DNA of 13,391 bases, taken from assembly GCA_015520105.1 (NCBI GenBank), contig WAQT01000005.1:1-13391 (forward strand), written 5' to 3'. Of the stretch, positions 6,415 to 13,391 are shown piece by piece. The notes beneath the pieces were generated by a model. It saw only the letters and a list, made by a program, of their open reading frames with translations. It was not told the origin of the DNA and did no database searches. Origin of the DNA: Candidatus Aenigmatarchaeota archaeon (GTDB taxonomy: Archaea > Aenigmatarchaeota > Aenigmatarchaeia > QMZP01). Both the position numbers and the translations under genes were made by a program. Within the stretch, counting starts at the first letter, position 1; every line of letters starts with the position of its first letter.

Positions 6415-7839
6415 ATGGGGAGAAAAATAGCTGTATCCCTTGCTGCAGCGGCGCTGTTGGCTGCTCTTCTATACCCGTCATTCTCTGGGATGGTTTCTGA
6501 GAGCGCGGGGGAGTGGAACTCCTGCGATAACTGCAACATCGTGCTTATATCAATAGACACGCTCAGGGCGGACCATCTCTCTTCCTACGGATATTTCAGA
6601 GAAACAAGCCCGAACATCGACGGAATTGCAGCAGGAGGCGTGGTTTTTGAGAACGCGTTCTCGAACATACCGTTTACCCCGCCCTCGCACTGGTCGATAA
6701 TGACTTCGCTCTACCCCATTCATCACAGGAAATATCTTCCCACGGACAGCGGCAACGGAATCGCAACGCTTGCAGGGATTCTGAAGGAGAACGGGTATTC
6801 AACCGCCGGGTTCGTGAGCAGTTTCATGCTGAAGAACCTCTCTGACGGATTTGATGTCTATGACATTCCCGAGGGCGTTCCCGCAGTCAGATGGGCAAGG
6901 CGGAACACTGATATAAACGAGTCGGAAAGGGTAAAGCTCATATCAAGAGCAAGATACAGGAGAGCAGCAGAAACAACAGACAGAGCACTGGCATGGATTG
7001 AGAACAATGCGGGAAGAAGGTTCTTCCTCTTCGTCCATCTGTTCGACCCACATACGCCCTACAACCCTCCTCCGGAGTTTGACAGGTTCTCTGACGGAGG
7101 GGGCGCGTACGAAAGCGAGATATACAATCAGCCCGGAGTTAACAAAAGCAGAACAATAAGGGAAGAGATAGGAAAGTACGACGGAGAGATTCTTTATGCT
7201 GACAGCAACATAGGAAGAATAGTGAATAAGATATCCTCGCTTGGTCTGAAGGGAAAGACTGTTTTTGTTATAACATCGGACCACGGAGAGTCTTTCGGGG
7301 AGCACAGATTTTCAGATTTCGGTTATAACAGCGCAAGAACCTATCTTCTGCATGGGAAAACGCTTTTCGATGAGGAAACGAGGGTTCCGCTTGTGATATC
7401 AAACCCTGCCTCTTCCGTTCGTGGAATGAGAATACGCGATATCGCTGAAAGCGTGGATATAATGCCCACAATTCTTGACATTGTCGGGATAAGCTACAAC
7501 AACACAGACGGAGAAAGCCTTGTTCCTCTGATAAAGGGAGCAGGCAAAGGCAGGAAGGAGGCGTTCATGCAGCTCTTCTCCCGGAAAGACCCGTATCTTG
7601 CGTTTGGCGTAAGAGATTCTGAAGGGTGGAAGCTTGTCAGGCTGTGCAAGACAGAGGAGGGAGAAGAGGTGTGCGTTCCGAAGGAGATGCTGTTCTATTC
7701 CGGAAATCACGAGAAAGGCGATGAGATGGAATCGCACAGAGAAGTTGCAGACAGGCTTGAGAGCGTTATGAAAACGAGGATTTCATCTGCTGCTGACGAG
7801 GACATAAAGAAATCCTTGGAAATGCTTGGTTACGTATAG
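6415..7839 (+). CDS. Secreted sulfatase-family (alkaline phosphatase superfamily) hydrolase with Thr at the nucleophile position
   Basis: This gene encodes 474 residues, a normal length for the family. An N-terminal hydrophobic stretch (about 5-20, preceded by G-R-K) is a signal peptide or membrane anchor, so the enzyme acts outside the cell. The metal-binding start motif is NIVLISIDTLRADHLSSYG (41-59, metal ligand D48). The active-site signature reads TPPSHWSIMTSLYP (88-101): sulfatases normally have C/S-x-P-S-R, but here Thr88 sits at the nucleophile position and His replaces the Arg. The second metal site is SDHGESFGEH (288-297, with D289 and H290), followed by HGKTLFDEETRVPLVI and a typical LEMLGYV end. 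It cannot rely on formylglycine made from Cys, so it may be a phospho- or phosphonoester hydrolase or transferase, or a Thr-type sulfatase. The substrate is unknown; envelope glycans or lipids are plausible. C37 and C40 lie just after the signal. It is first in a two-gene operon. Confidence 0.9.
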   Translation: MGRKIAVSLAAAALLAALLYPSFSGMVSESAGEWNSCDNCNIVLISIDTLRADHLSSYGYFRETSPNIDGIAAGGVVFENAFSNIPFTPPSHWSIMTSLYPIHHRKYLPTDSGNGIATLAGILKENGYSTAGFVSSFMLKNLSDGFDVYDIPEGVPAVRWARRNTDINESERVKLISRARYRRAAETTDRALAWIENNAGRRFFLFVHLFDPHTPYNPPPEFDRFSDGGGAYESEIYNQPGVNKSRTIREEIGKYDGEILYADSNIGRIVNKISSLGLKGKTVFVITSDHGESFGEHRFSDFGYNSARTYLLHGKTLFDEETRVPLVISNPASSVRGMRIRDIAESVDIMPTILDIVGISYNNTDGESLVPLIKGAGKGRKEAFMQLFSRKDPYLAFGVRDSEGWKLVRLCKTEEGEEVCVPKEMLFYSGNHEKGDEMESHREVADRLESVMKTRISSAADEDIKKSLEMLGYV

Positions 7840-7843
7840 GAGG
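7838..7843 (+). promoter_or_regulatory. AGGAGG ribosome binding site overlapping the sulfatase stop
   Basis: AGGAGG begins within the TAG stop (7837-7839) of the sulfatase-family gene and ends four bases before ATG 7848. It is the strongest Shine-Dalgarno in the window, fixes the start of the downstream gene and indicates translational coupling. Confidence 0.75.
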
Positions 7844-7847
7844 CTTT

Positions 7848-8387
7848 ATGGACGAGAAGGATATGGAGAAGGCTGTCTCGAAAGGGAAGATTGTGCTTCT
7901 GGTTATGCCAAGCGATGTTTATTATGAAGAGATGAAGAAGCTTATGCGCGTGCTTTCCAAGAGATTCAAAAACATATGTTACATATCGCTTAACAGGCCG
8001 CACAACATACTTGCAAGAGCGTTCAGGGAGTATGGGATAGACGTAAAGAGGATATTCTTTATCGATGCCGTGTCGAAACAGCCGGAGCCTGACATAAAGG
8101 TCCTGCTTATACCGTCTCCGCGCTCACTGATGGAGCTGGACACGGGAATAGAAGAGATTATAATGGGAATGGGAGCGGACTGTTTCGTGTTTGACTCCCT
8201 GTCGACAATACTTCTTTACGGCGACTCGCTCGTGCTCACGAAGTTTTTCCATGTTCTGAGCCTGAAACTCAGGTCTATAAACGCAAGCGCGTTCTTCACC
8301 GCGCTTGAGAAGCACGTTTCAAGCAACCTTATAAGCGACATAAGCATGTTCGCGGACAGCGTGGTCAGGGTTGATAGAGAGCTATGA
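7848..8387 (+). CDS. KaiC/RecA-fold protein lacking the P-loop (probable pseudo-ATPase)
   Basis: This gene encodes 179 residues, cytoplasmic, with no signal or membrane segment. The order of strands matches a KaiC-like core: a first strand KIVLLVMP (14-21), where the Walker A loop should follow but the sequence is SDVYYEEM with no G-K-T/S; a second strand NICYISLN; a Walker-B-like strand CFVFDSLSTILL (112-123, D116); and a closing FADSVVRVD that parallels the A-D-G-V-I-x-L element of KaiC. It therefore looks like a RecA-fold protein that cannot bind ATP in the usual way. The DUF835-type archaeal proteins have a similar layout and are the main alternative name. It starts eight bases after the sulfatase-family gene and is coupled to it. 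It could pair with the P-loop ATPases encoded at 294-2180, as inactive subunits do in other ring or dimer ATPases. Pairing is inference. Confidence 0.8.
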   Translation: MDEKDMEKAVSKGKIVLLVMPSDVYYEEMKKLMRVLSKRFKNICYISLNRPHNILARAFREYGIDVKRIFFIDAVSKQPEPDIKVLLIPSPRSLMELDTGIEEIIMGMGADCFVFDSLSTILLYGDSLVLTKFFHVLSLKLRSINASAFFTALEKHVSSNLISDISMFADSVVRVDREL

Positions 8388-11300
8388 CTTCAAAAGGTTC
8401 CTTATTTTTTCCTCGAGTTTGCTTATCTTCTCTTCGGTGCTCTTTTTCATGCTTGTATACGCTTCCTGTGATATTATCTTCTGGTTTCTTTGCGACTCGA
8501 GGAGGTCAAGCGTTCTTCTGAGTTTGGATATCTGGTTTCTGAGGTTTTCAACCTCTGCGGATTCCTTCTTCATGGAGGTTATCACTTCCTTGACTTCTGA
8601 GAGTCTTGGCTCAGCGATTCTTGTTTCCGATATCCTTCCCCTGATTATCGCTTTCATGGTCACGTAGAGTTTCCTCAGCAGGAAGAGTATGGCTACCACA
8701 ACAACGGCGATGATTATTATAAGCAAAAGCCACCACGGTATCTCGAATCTGGATTCCGCGTGCTCATAAAGGTAAAGGGCTTCCCTGTAAAGCTTCCATC
8801 CGGTGTATATTGCAGTGAGCGCGGCGTCCACCCTGTCATTGTCAAGATGGTCTCTTGCTGTCTTGATTTGTTCCTTTATCTCGTCTATCTTCTCAAAAAC
8901 CTTTGTCATGTCCTTTCCGGACAACTCCGCTTTTTTCGCTTTTTCCTCGAGGTCTGATGTCTTTGCTATGAGCCGCGCAAGCTCAAACTCGGCAAGCTCC
9001 TTTCTGGACGTGAAGACAAATAATGTGAACGGCTTTTCTATAGTTTTCTGCGTGGATTTCACAATCAGTTTTGCGCTGTGGTCGCCTTTTTTGGTCCCTC
9101 CAGGAACAGTTATTTTCAGTATGACTGTGAGCGAATCGTCCTTCTTAAGCACGCCTATTGTTTCAGGCTCGAATTCGTACCAGTCTGGGGTTATTCCCTG
9201 TATTGAGAACGTTATATTATGTATGTCGGCGTTTCCTATGTTGTTCAGCTTTATGTTGATGAATCTGCTCACCCCAGCCTCAACCGCTATCTCGTCAGGG
9301 AAATACTCTATTTCCATGTCAGGAACAGGAGGGGGAGGCGTAGGTCCTGCTGACGGAGCCTCTGGCTGAACTCCGCCGCCTGCAGGTTGCTCTTCTGGAG
9401 GCTGGGCAGCCTGCATCGGTATCACCGAGAATGTTGCTGTCTTTTCTATGGGGTCTTGAAGATTGCTGTACGTGACCTTTACATGAAATGTATAGAGGCC
9501 CGTGGGCTGGCTGGAAAAAATGAAAAGGTTGTTGTCAAATGTGACATTCTGTCCCGAGGGCGTGAAGACAGCGGCAGACTCTCTTGACCATTCCTCACCA
9601 GAGGAGTCTGTTATCCAGTAGTCGACATCAACGTCCTGTCCGTACTCTCCCATGTTCTCTATTATCACCCTGAAGTTGAGGTAGGAGCCCTGCTCTACCT
9701 CCGGGTCTATATAGTCTATAATCACGTCGTACGGCCCGCCTGTAGCTACGCGGAAAGGATGGTTCCTGAGCGTGTAGAGGTTTCCCTTTGCTGCGCGCAG
9801 TACTGCCCAGTAATCTCCGGGGGAGGTGTTGGCTGGCATTACATAGCTCAGGATGTAAAACCCTTCTTCCTGCCTCTGAAATATGGAATCGTTAAGGTTG
9901 TAGGAGAAGTAGATGTTGTTGAGTGCTGGGCTCCCCACATAGACTGTAAGATTCATCGAGTCCGGGTCCACGGGATTACCTCTCGAATCATAGATGTTTA
10001 CCCCGAATGTCATCGTGCTCTCAGGATACCACACGACTGCGGTTTGTATATGGGAGATGAGCCCTCCTGACTCTATCACCTCGAAAGTGGAGGTTGAGGT
10101 GTTCTGGACTGTCCTTGAGGCATCGCTGTCAAAATAGGATGAATGGGATATCAGGGTGTATGTTCCGGTAACCGCATCGGAGGGTATTGTGAGGGATTCG
10201 AGAGTGTCAAACCTTCCGTACTGGTTTGTGACAAGCGTTTTGTTATATATGGTCTCCTGGTTTGAGTTCTTCACGACAAGATTGACTGTCGTATTGGATA
10301 GGGGTTCTCCTGAGAGTTCTGCTACGCGGTAGTTGAGCGACGCGGTCTCTCCCTGCTCGTATTCTGATGTCCCGGTGTTCAGAGATACAACAAGCTTCGT
10401 GTATGCATTGAACGTGGTGTTGGAAGAGCCATTCATGCCGTAGTCGTCAAACGCGGAGACCTCAACCGTGTAATTTCCCCTGAGCGTTGTGTTGCCCCAT
10501 GTGCCGTATATTGCGTCTGTAGGGTAATACGCAACCCATACAGAGGGGTTTCCTGACTGGTACAGCCACATTGTGGCGTTGGTTGAGACTCCGTTAGGTT
10601 GGGTGACATTCGCTACTACAGTATTTATGTTCGCGCCTGAGAGGCTGTTCACTGTGGCCCATATCGTGAGCGAGCCGCCCTGCTCTATCTGAGAAGGGTC
10701 AAGAGATATGCTAACATTCGGCTTCACATAGGGATTGAGTATGAGGTTGTAAAGAACGAATTGCGGTTCAGCAGAGACATGGTGTGCGCTTATGTTGTAC
10801 GTGTAGTTGTAATATATCTTAGGCTCGCCTGTGATGTCATAAAGGATGTTTATAACAGTGGAGTTCTGTTTTTCTATTGTAAAGTTCTCCCTGTCAGGCC
10901 ACGTGAGGTTCTCTCCGCTCTGAGGAGATGCGCTGCTCTGGTTTATGGTGAAATTAAGGTCTATGTTTCCTGTGTTGTTTATTAGTATCGTGCATGCAGT
11001 CCCGCTTGCTGGTTCTTCTATGTGCTCGCAATAAGTGGAGTTTATTTCCCATGAGCCGTTTTCCGGGACATCTATGTTGATGTAGAGAAGAGAGAACCCG
11101 TCGTTTGAGGAAGAGATGTTCACTGTTCCGGAGTAGTTCCCGGGAGGGAATCCCTTCTCTATGGTTGCTGTTACGTTGACTGTCTGTGCGGAGCCTACAG
11201 GAAGCGAGGATATGTTCTGCGGAGAGAACTCTATTGTCATGTTCTCCAGACCCGTGAGGTTGAATGTTATGTTGTATACGACATCGTTTCCTGAGGATAT

Positions 11301-13391
11301 GAGCGTGAAGTTGCCTATGATGGCGCTTGTTCCATGCTGCAGCGTTGAATTAATGTATGTCCTGTCCGTCTCCATGGTAACGTTCTGAACGACATGAACG
11401 CTTGTCGTGCTTGTATTCGATTTGCGGCCTATCCTTATGTCCTCCCAGTATATAGTGGAGTTTATCGTGTAGTTTCCGGCGCGCGTTCCTGACGCTATGG
11501 TTATGTTGAAGTCGGACTCGCAATACCCGCCCTTTGAGAGATTTCCGCAGAACAGCGATGTTCCGTTGGATGACCAGTTCTGCGGGAGGGATATGTTTAT
11601 ATAAACGTAGAACGCTGTGGTGTTTCCTATATTTGTCGTGTTCACGCTGAGCAGAAAGCTCTCGTTTGTGTACCATGTGACGTTGTAGGATGAGAAATAC
11701 TGCGGCTCAGCGCTCACTGACATGTTGGTTCCTGTGACTGTTATTGTGAAAGGAAGCTCGTAGTATCCTCCGTTAGAGGATGTCACGTTTATTGTTCCGT
11801 TGTATATTCCCGGGCTCTGGTTTGCTGGAGCATAGACGTTGACGTCTATGCTCTGCGTCTGTCCGGCGTTCAGTGACGATATGTTTGGGGGAATAAACGT
11901 TATTCCGAACTGGTCAAGACCGTAGACGCTGAAATTGGTTGAGTTAAGGACGTCGTTTCCGCTTGAATAGACAGTGAATCCCGCAATCACGGTGTCGTTT
12001 CCCGGCGCTATTATCCCTGTTATGTTATCCTCAACGACGCTGAGAATCGGGTTCGACCGGACTGTGATGTTCATGGATGTCGTGTTAGAGCCGAGGCTGC
12101 TGTCAAGGTTTGTCCAGTTCACGTTTATCGTAAGCGTATAGTTTTCCGGCGAGGTTGAATTGAGCACTGTAATCAGAAAGTCTTTTACGCACTGTGTGGA
12201 TATGGCTATTGTCCCGCACGTGTCCGAGGTCACGTTTGGCTGGATCTGGGCAGGAGAGAGGAGTGTGATGTTGGTGTTATAAGAGTTTGATTTCCACGTG
12301 TTGTTTATGGTCAGGCGAAGCACAAAGCTTTCGTTTCCCTCCCAGCTGACATTATATGCTATGTAATAGTTCGGCTGCAGCAGGAGGGAGAGATTGGTTG
12401 TCGGCGCCTCAACTGTGTAGTTCTGCTCATCGCTTCCTGCGTTTCCATCCTTCTGCGCAACGCAGCTGAGATTGTACAGCCCGTATTCGCTTGGCGTGGA
12501 GAAGATTATTTGATACGTCCCGTCACTGTTGTCCGTGATGTTAGATTGCGGTATCTGCGCTCCGTTCGTGGAACAGTTTACGGATGCTCCGGCAATCGGG
12601 GAATCTTCCCTGAAGTTTGTGAGATTGAGTGTGGCATTCGCAATCCTTGGCAGGCCCGTGGGGTTGAGTATTGTCAGGTTCGCATGAAGTTGGCTTGTGA
12701 TGTTGAAGGCGTAGCTGCTCTCGTTTATGTAATGCCTGTTGTAGTCGTATTGCCTTATCACAAGCGTCCATTGGCCAGTGTTCTCGCTGCTGTTGAGAGA
12801 ATATGTGTTTGTGAATACGTTATCTCCCGCCTGGGCATCTCCATGAGTTCCGTCATCATAAAGGGGAATCTCTATATCATCTGAGCTGTTCTGCGTTCCT
12901 CTGTCGAGCGTTGCGTTCATGTAATAGACGACATTCCATGGGTCGAACGTAACGTTTCCTGTTATAATTATGGTCTCGTTTCTGTTGTATACGGGATATT
13001 CAGTCCTCGATTCCACTGCTATGGAAAGCTGCTCTGCAGGGCTTATGTTGAGAGTTACTGGGTTTATAAGCCTGTCGCGCGTCTCCTGCACTACAATGGA
13101 TTCCTGATAAAGCCCGAAGACAAAGGCTGAGAGTTCCGATATGCTCTGGTTCGGTTGCAGCGTGGCGTTCTGGAACGTTATTCCTATAGTTCCAAGGGAT
13201 GTCGAGTTGTCCGCGGTCATGCTTTGAACGCTTTCGTTCACGTTTATCACAGCGGTCAGTCTTCCTCCTGTCTGGTAGTTCGCGAACACCCAGGAGCCCG
13301 GGTCTGTGCTGTAATCATAGGTTATCTTGTACGTTGAGCCGTATGCATTGAGAGCGTCGAATCTGGGAAGCCCTGTAACAGCGTGCCTGTA
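8382..13391 (-). CDS. Giant membrane-anchored surface protein with NEW3/Ig-like repeats, 5' end outside window
   Basis: At least 1669 residues, numbered from the window edge. The frame is open to base 13391, so the GTG at 13289 is internal. The ectodomain is a chain of beta-sandwich modules with several dozen N-x-S/T sequons. One near the upstream end has DDGTHGDAQAGDNVF, typical of archaeal and bacterial extracellular domains. Two homologous units of about 215-223 residues follow (11067-12374), then Ig/macroglobulin-like modules and a Pro/Gly-rich linker (about 1324-1356). A clear NEW3 domain comes next (about 1360-1456, with NIGNADIHNITFSI and the P-G-G-T-K-K-G-D-H turn). A charged helical stalk leads to one strong membrane helix, WWLLLIIIIAVVVVAILFLL (1553-1572), and a cytoplasmic coiled-coil tail with the turn KIISQEAY. 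It probably forms a long glycosylated surface fibre or S-layer-like component. Its stop overlaps that of the convergent gene by six bases. The C-terminal plan matches the protein encoded at 2184-6302. Confidence 0.9.
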   Translation of the reverse strand, partial: YRHAVTGLPRFDALNAYGSTYKITYDYSTDPGSWVFANYQTGGRLTAVINVNESVQSMTADNSTSLGTIGITFQNATLQPNQSISELSAFVFGLYQESIVVQETRDRLINPVTLNISPAEQLSIAVESRTEYPVYNRNETIIITGNVTFDPWNVVYYMNATLDRGTQNSSDDIEIPLYDDGTHGDAQAGDNVFTNTYSLNSSENTGQWTLVIRQYDYNRHYINESSYAFNITSQLHANLTILNPTGLPRIANATLNLTNFREDSPIAGASVNCSTNGAQIPQSNITDNSDGTYQIIFSTPSEYGLYNLSCVAQKDGNAGSDEQNYTVEAPTTNLSLLLQPNYYIAYNVSWEGNESFVLRLTINNTWKSNSYNTNITLLSPAQIQPNVTSDTCGTIAISTQCVKDFLITVLNSTSPENYTLTINVNWTNLDSSLGSNTTSMNITVRSNPILSVVEDNITGIIAPGNDTVIAGFTVYSSGNDVLNSTNFSVYGLDQFGITFIPPNISSLNAGQTQSIDVNVYAPANQSPGIYNGTINVTSSNGGYYELPFTITVTGTNMSVSAEPQYFSSYNVTWYTNESFLLSVNTTNIGNTTAFYVYINISLPQNWSSNGTSLFCGNLSKGGYCESDFNITIASGTRAGNYTINSTIYWEDIRIGRKSNTSTTSVHVVQNVTMETDRTYINSTLQHGTSAIIGNFTLISSGNDVVYNITFNLTGLENMTIEFSPQNISSLPVGSAQTVNVTATIEKGFPPGNYSGTVNISSSNDGFSLLYINIDVPENGSWEINSTYCEHIEEPASGTACTILINNTGNIDLNFTINQSSASPQSGENLTWPDRENFTIEKQNSTVINILYDITGEPKIYYNYTYNISAHHVSAEPQFVLYNLILNPYVKPNVSISLDPSQIEQGGSLTIWATVNSLSGANINTVVANVTQPNGVSTNATMWLYQSGNPSVWVAYYPTDAIYGTWGNTTLRGNYTVEVSAFDDYGMNGSSNTTFNAYTKLVVSLNTGTSEYEQGETASLNYRVAELSGEPLSNTTVNLVVKNSNQETIYNKTLVTNQYGRFDTLESLTIPSDAVTGTYTLISHSSYFDSDASRTVQNTSTSTFEVIESGGLISHIQTAVVWYPESTMTFGVNIYDSRGNPVDPDSMNLTVYVGSPALNNIYFSYNLNDSIFQRQEEGFYILSYVMPANTSPGDYWAVLRAAKGNLYTLRNHPFRVATGGPYDVIIDYIDPEVEQGSYLNFRVIIENMGEYGQDVDVDYWITDSSGEEWSRESAAVFTPSGQNVTFDNNLFIFSSQPTGLYTFHVKVTYSNLQDPIEKTATFSVIPMQAAQPPEEQPAGGGVQPEAPSAGPTPPPPVPDMEIEYFPDEIAVEAGVSRFINIKLNNIGNADIHNITFSIQGITPDWYEFEPETIGVLKKDDSLTVILKITVPGGTKKGDHSAKLIVKSTQKTIEKPFTLFVFTSRKELAEFELARLIAKTSDLEEKAKKAELSGKDMTKVFEKIDEIKEQIKTARDHLDNDRVDAALTAIYTGWKLYREALYLYEHAESRFEIPWWLLLIIIIAVVVVAILFLLRKLYVTMKAIIRGRISETRIAEPRLSEVKEVITSMKKESAEVENLRNQISKLRRTLDLLESQRNQKIISQEAYTSMKKSTEEKISKLEEKIRNLLKS
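8404..8412 (+). terminator. T-tract after the sulfatase operon, inside the convergent gene
   Basis: A run of six T (8405-8410), in the context TATTTTTTCC, lies about 18 bases after the plus-strand TGA (8385-8387). Archaeal termination commonly uses such T-tracts on the coding strand. No strong hairpin precedes it. It lies within the 3' coding end of the opposing giant gene because the two genes overlap at their stops. Confidence 0.4.
11067..11705 (-). repeat. Ectodomain duplication, unit B
   Basis: This encodes about 213 residues directly following unit A, starting PQYFSSYNVTWYTNESFLL. The matching landmarks are CGNLSKGGYC, GNYTINSTIYW, IIGNFTLISSGNDVVY, SPQNISSLPVGSAQTVNV and PGNYSGTVNISSSNDG. 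Unit A ends directly where unit B begins, so this is a tandem duplication. A further VSAEPQ phrase occurs downstream (VSAEPQFVLYN), hinting at a decayed third boundary. Confidence 0.8.
11706..12374 (-). repeat. Ectodomain duplication, unit A
   Basis: This encodes about 223 residues of the giant surface protein, starting PNYYIAYNVSWEGNESFVL. Shared landmarks with unit B are the Y-N-V-S/T-W opening, C-G near the middle, ENYTLTINVNW, IAGFTVYSSGNDVLN, PPNISSLNAGQTQSIDV, and PGIYNGTINVTSSNGG near the end. The likeness is obvious at protein level, not as a DNA repeat. Confidence 0.8.

Noticed and set aside
8371..8667. Plus-strand frame that looks like a hydrophobic membrane protein
   Set aside because: It is the antisense of the Lys/Glu-rich cytoplasmic tail; CTT/TTC-type codons opposite AAG/GAA produce false hydrophobicity.
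13287..13289. GTG as the start of the second giant protein
   Set aside because: The same frame continues without a stop for 34 more codons to the window edge, coding YRHAVTGLPRFDALNAYG and onward, and no signal peptide follows the GTG.

Overview
The window looks archaeal. The reading frames use AGA/AGG arginine and ATA isoleucine codons heavily, start sites carry GGTGA/GGAGG-type Shine-Dalgarno sites or none at all (leaderless), AT-rich TATA boxes of the TTTAAA/TTTATA kind sit about 25-35 bases before starts, and three RecA/KaiC-like proteins occur together with very large, sequon-rich, membrane-anchored surface proteins. This style fits an uncultivated archaeon, possibly a DPANN lineage or a deep euryarchaeal one. 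I cannot assign it more closely from sequence alone.

Layout. (1) 1-301: the 5' end of an unrecognised minus-strand gene and a divergent 37-residue coiled-coil microprotein share a compact two-way promoter. (2) 294-6302, minus strand: a tight four-gene operon reading, in order, a 1372-residue multi-domain surface protein with three membrane segments, a canonical KaiC-like ATPase, a small protein with an AbrB-like segment, and a second KaiC-like ATPase. (3) 6303-6414: a divergent promoter region. (4) 6415-8387, plus strand: a secreted or membrane-anchored sulfatase/phosphatase-superfamily enzyme coupled to a KaiC-like protein that has lost its P-loop. (5) 8382-13391, minus strand: a second giant surface protein, at least 1669 residues, whose 5' end lies outside the window.

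How the pieces may work together (inference). Both giant proteins have the same C-terminal plan: extracellular Ig/NEW3-like domains, a charged helical stalk, a membrane helix, then cytoplasmic helical hairpins with an I-S-x-x-x-Y turn that resembles SHOCT domains. The larger operon protein carries this stalk-membrane-hairpin module twice, with the second copy introduced by an internal signal-peptide-like segment. Two P-loop KaiC-like proteins and one P-loop-less relative are encoded around these anchors, so the locus may be a cell-surface sensing or assembly system in which ATPases act on the cytoplasmic tails. The secreted hydrolase would act on the envelope or its glycans. No stretch over 300 bases lacks a gene. 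I saw no tRNA, rRNA, CRISPR array or insertion sequence.
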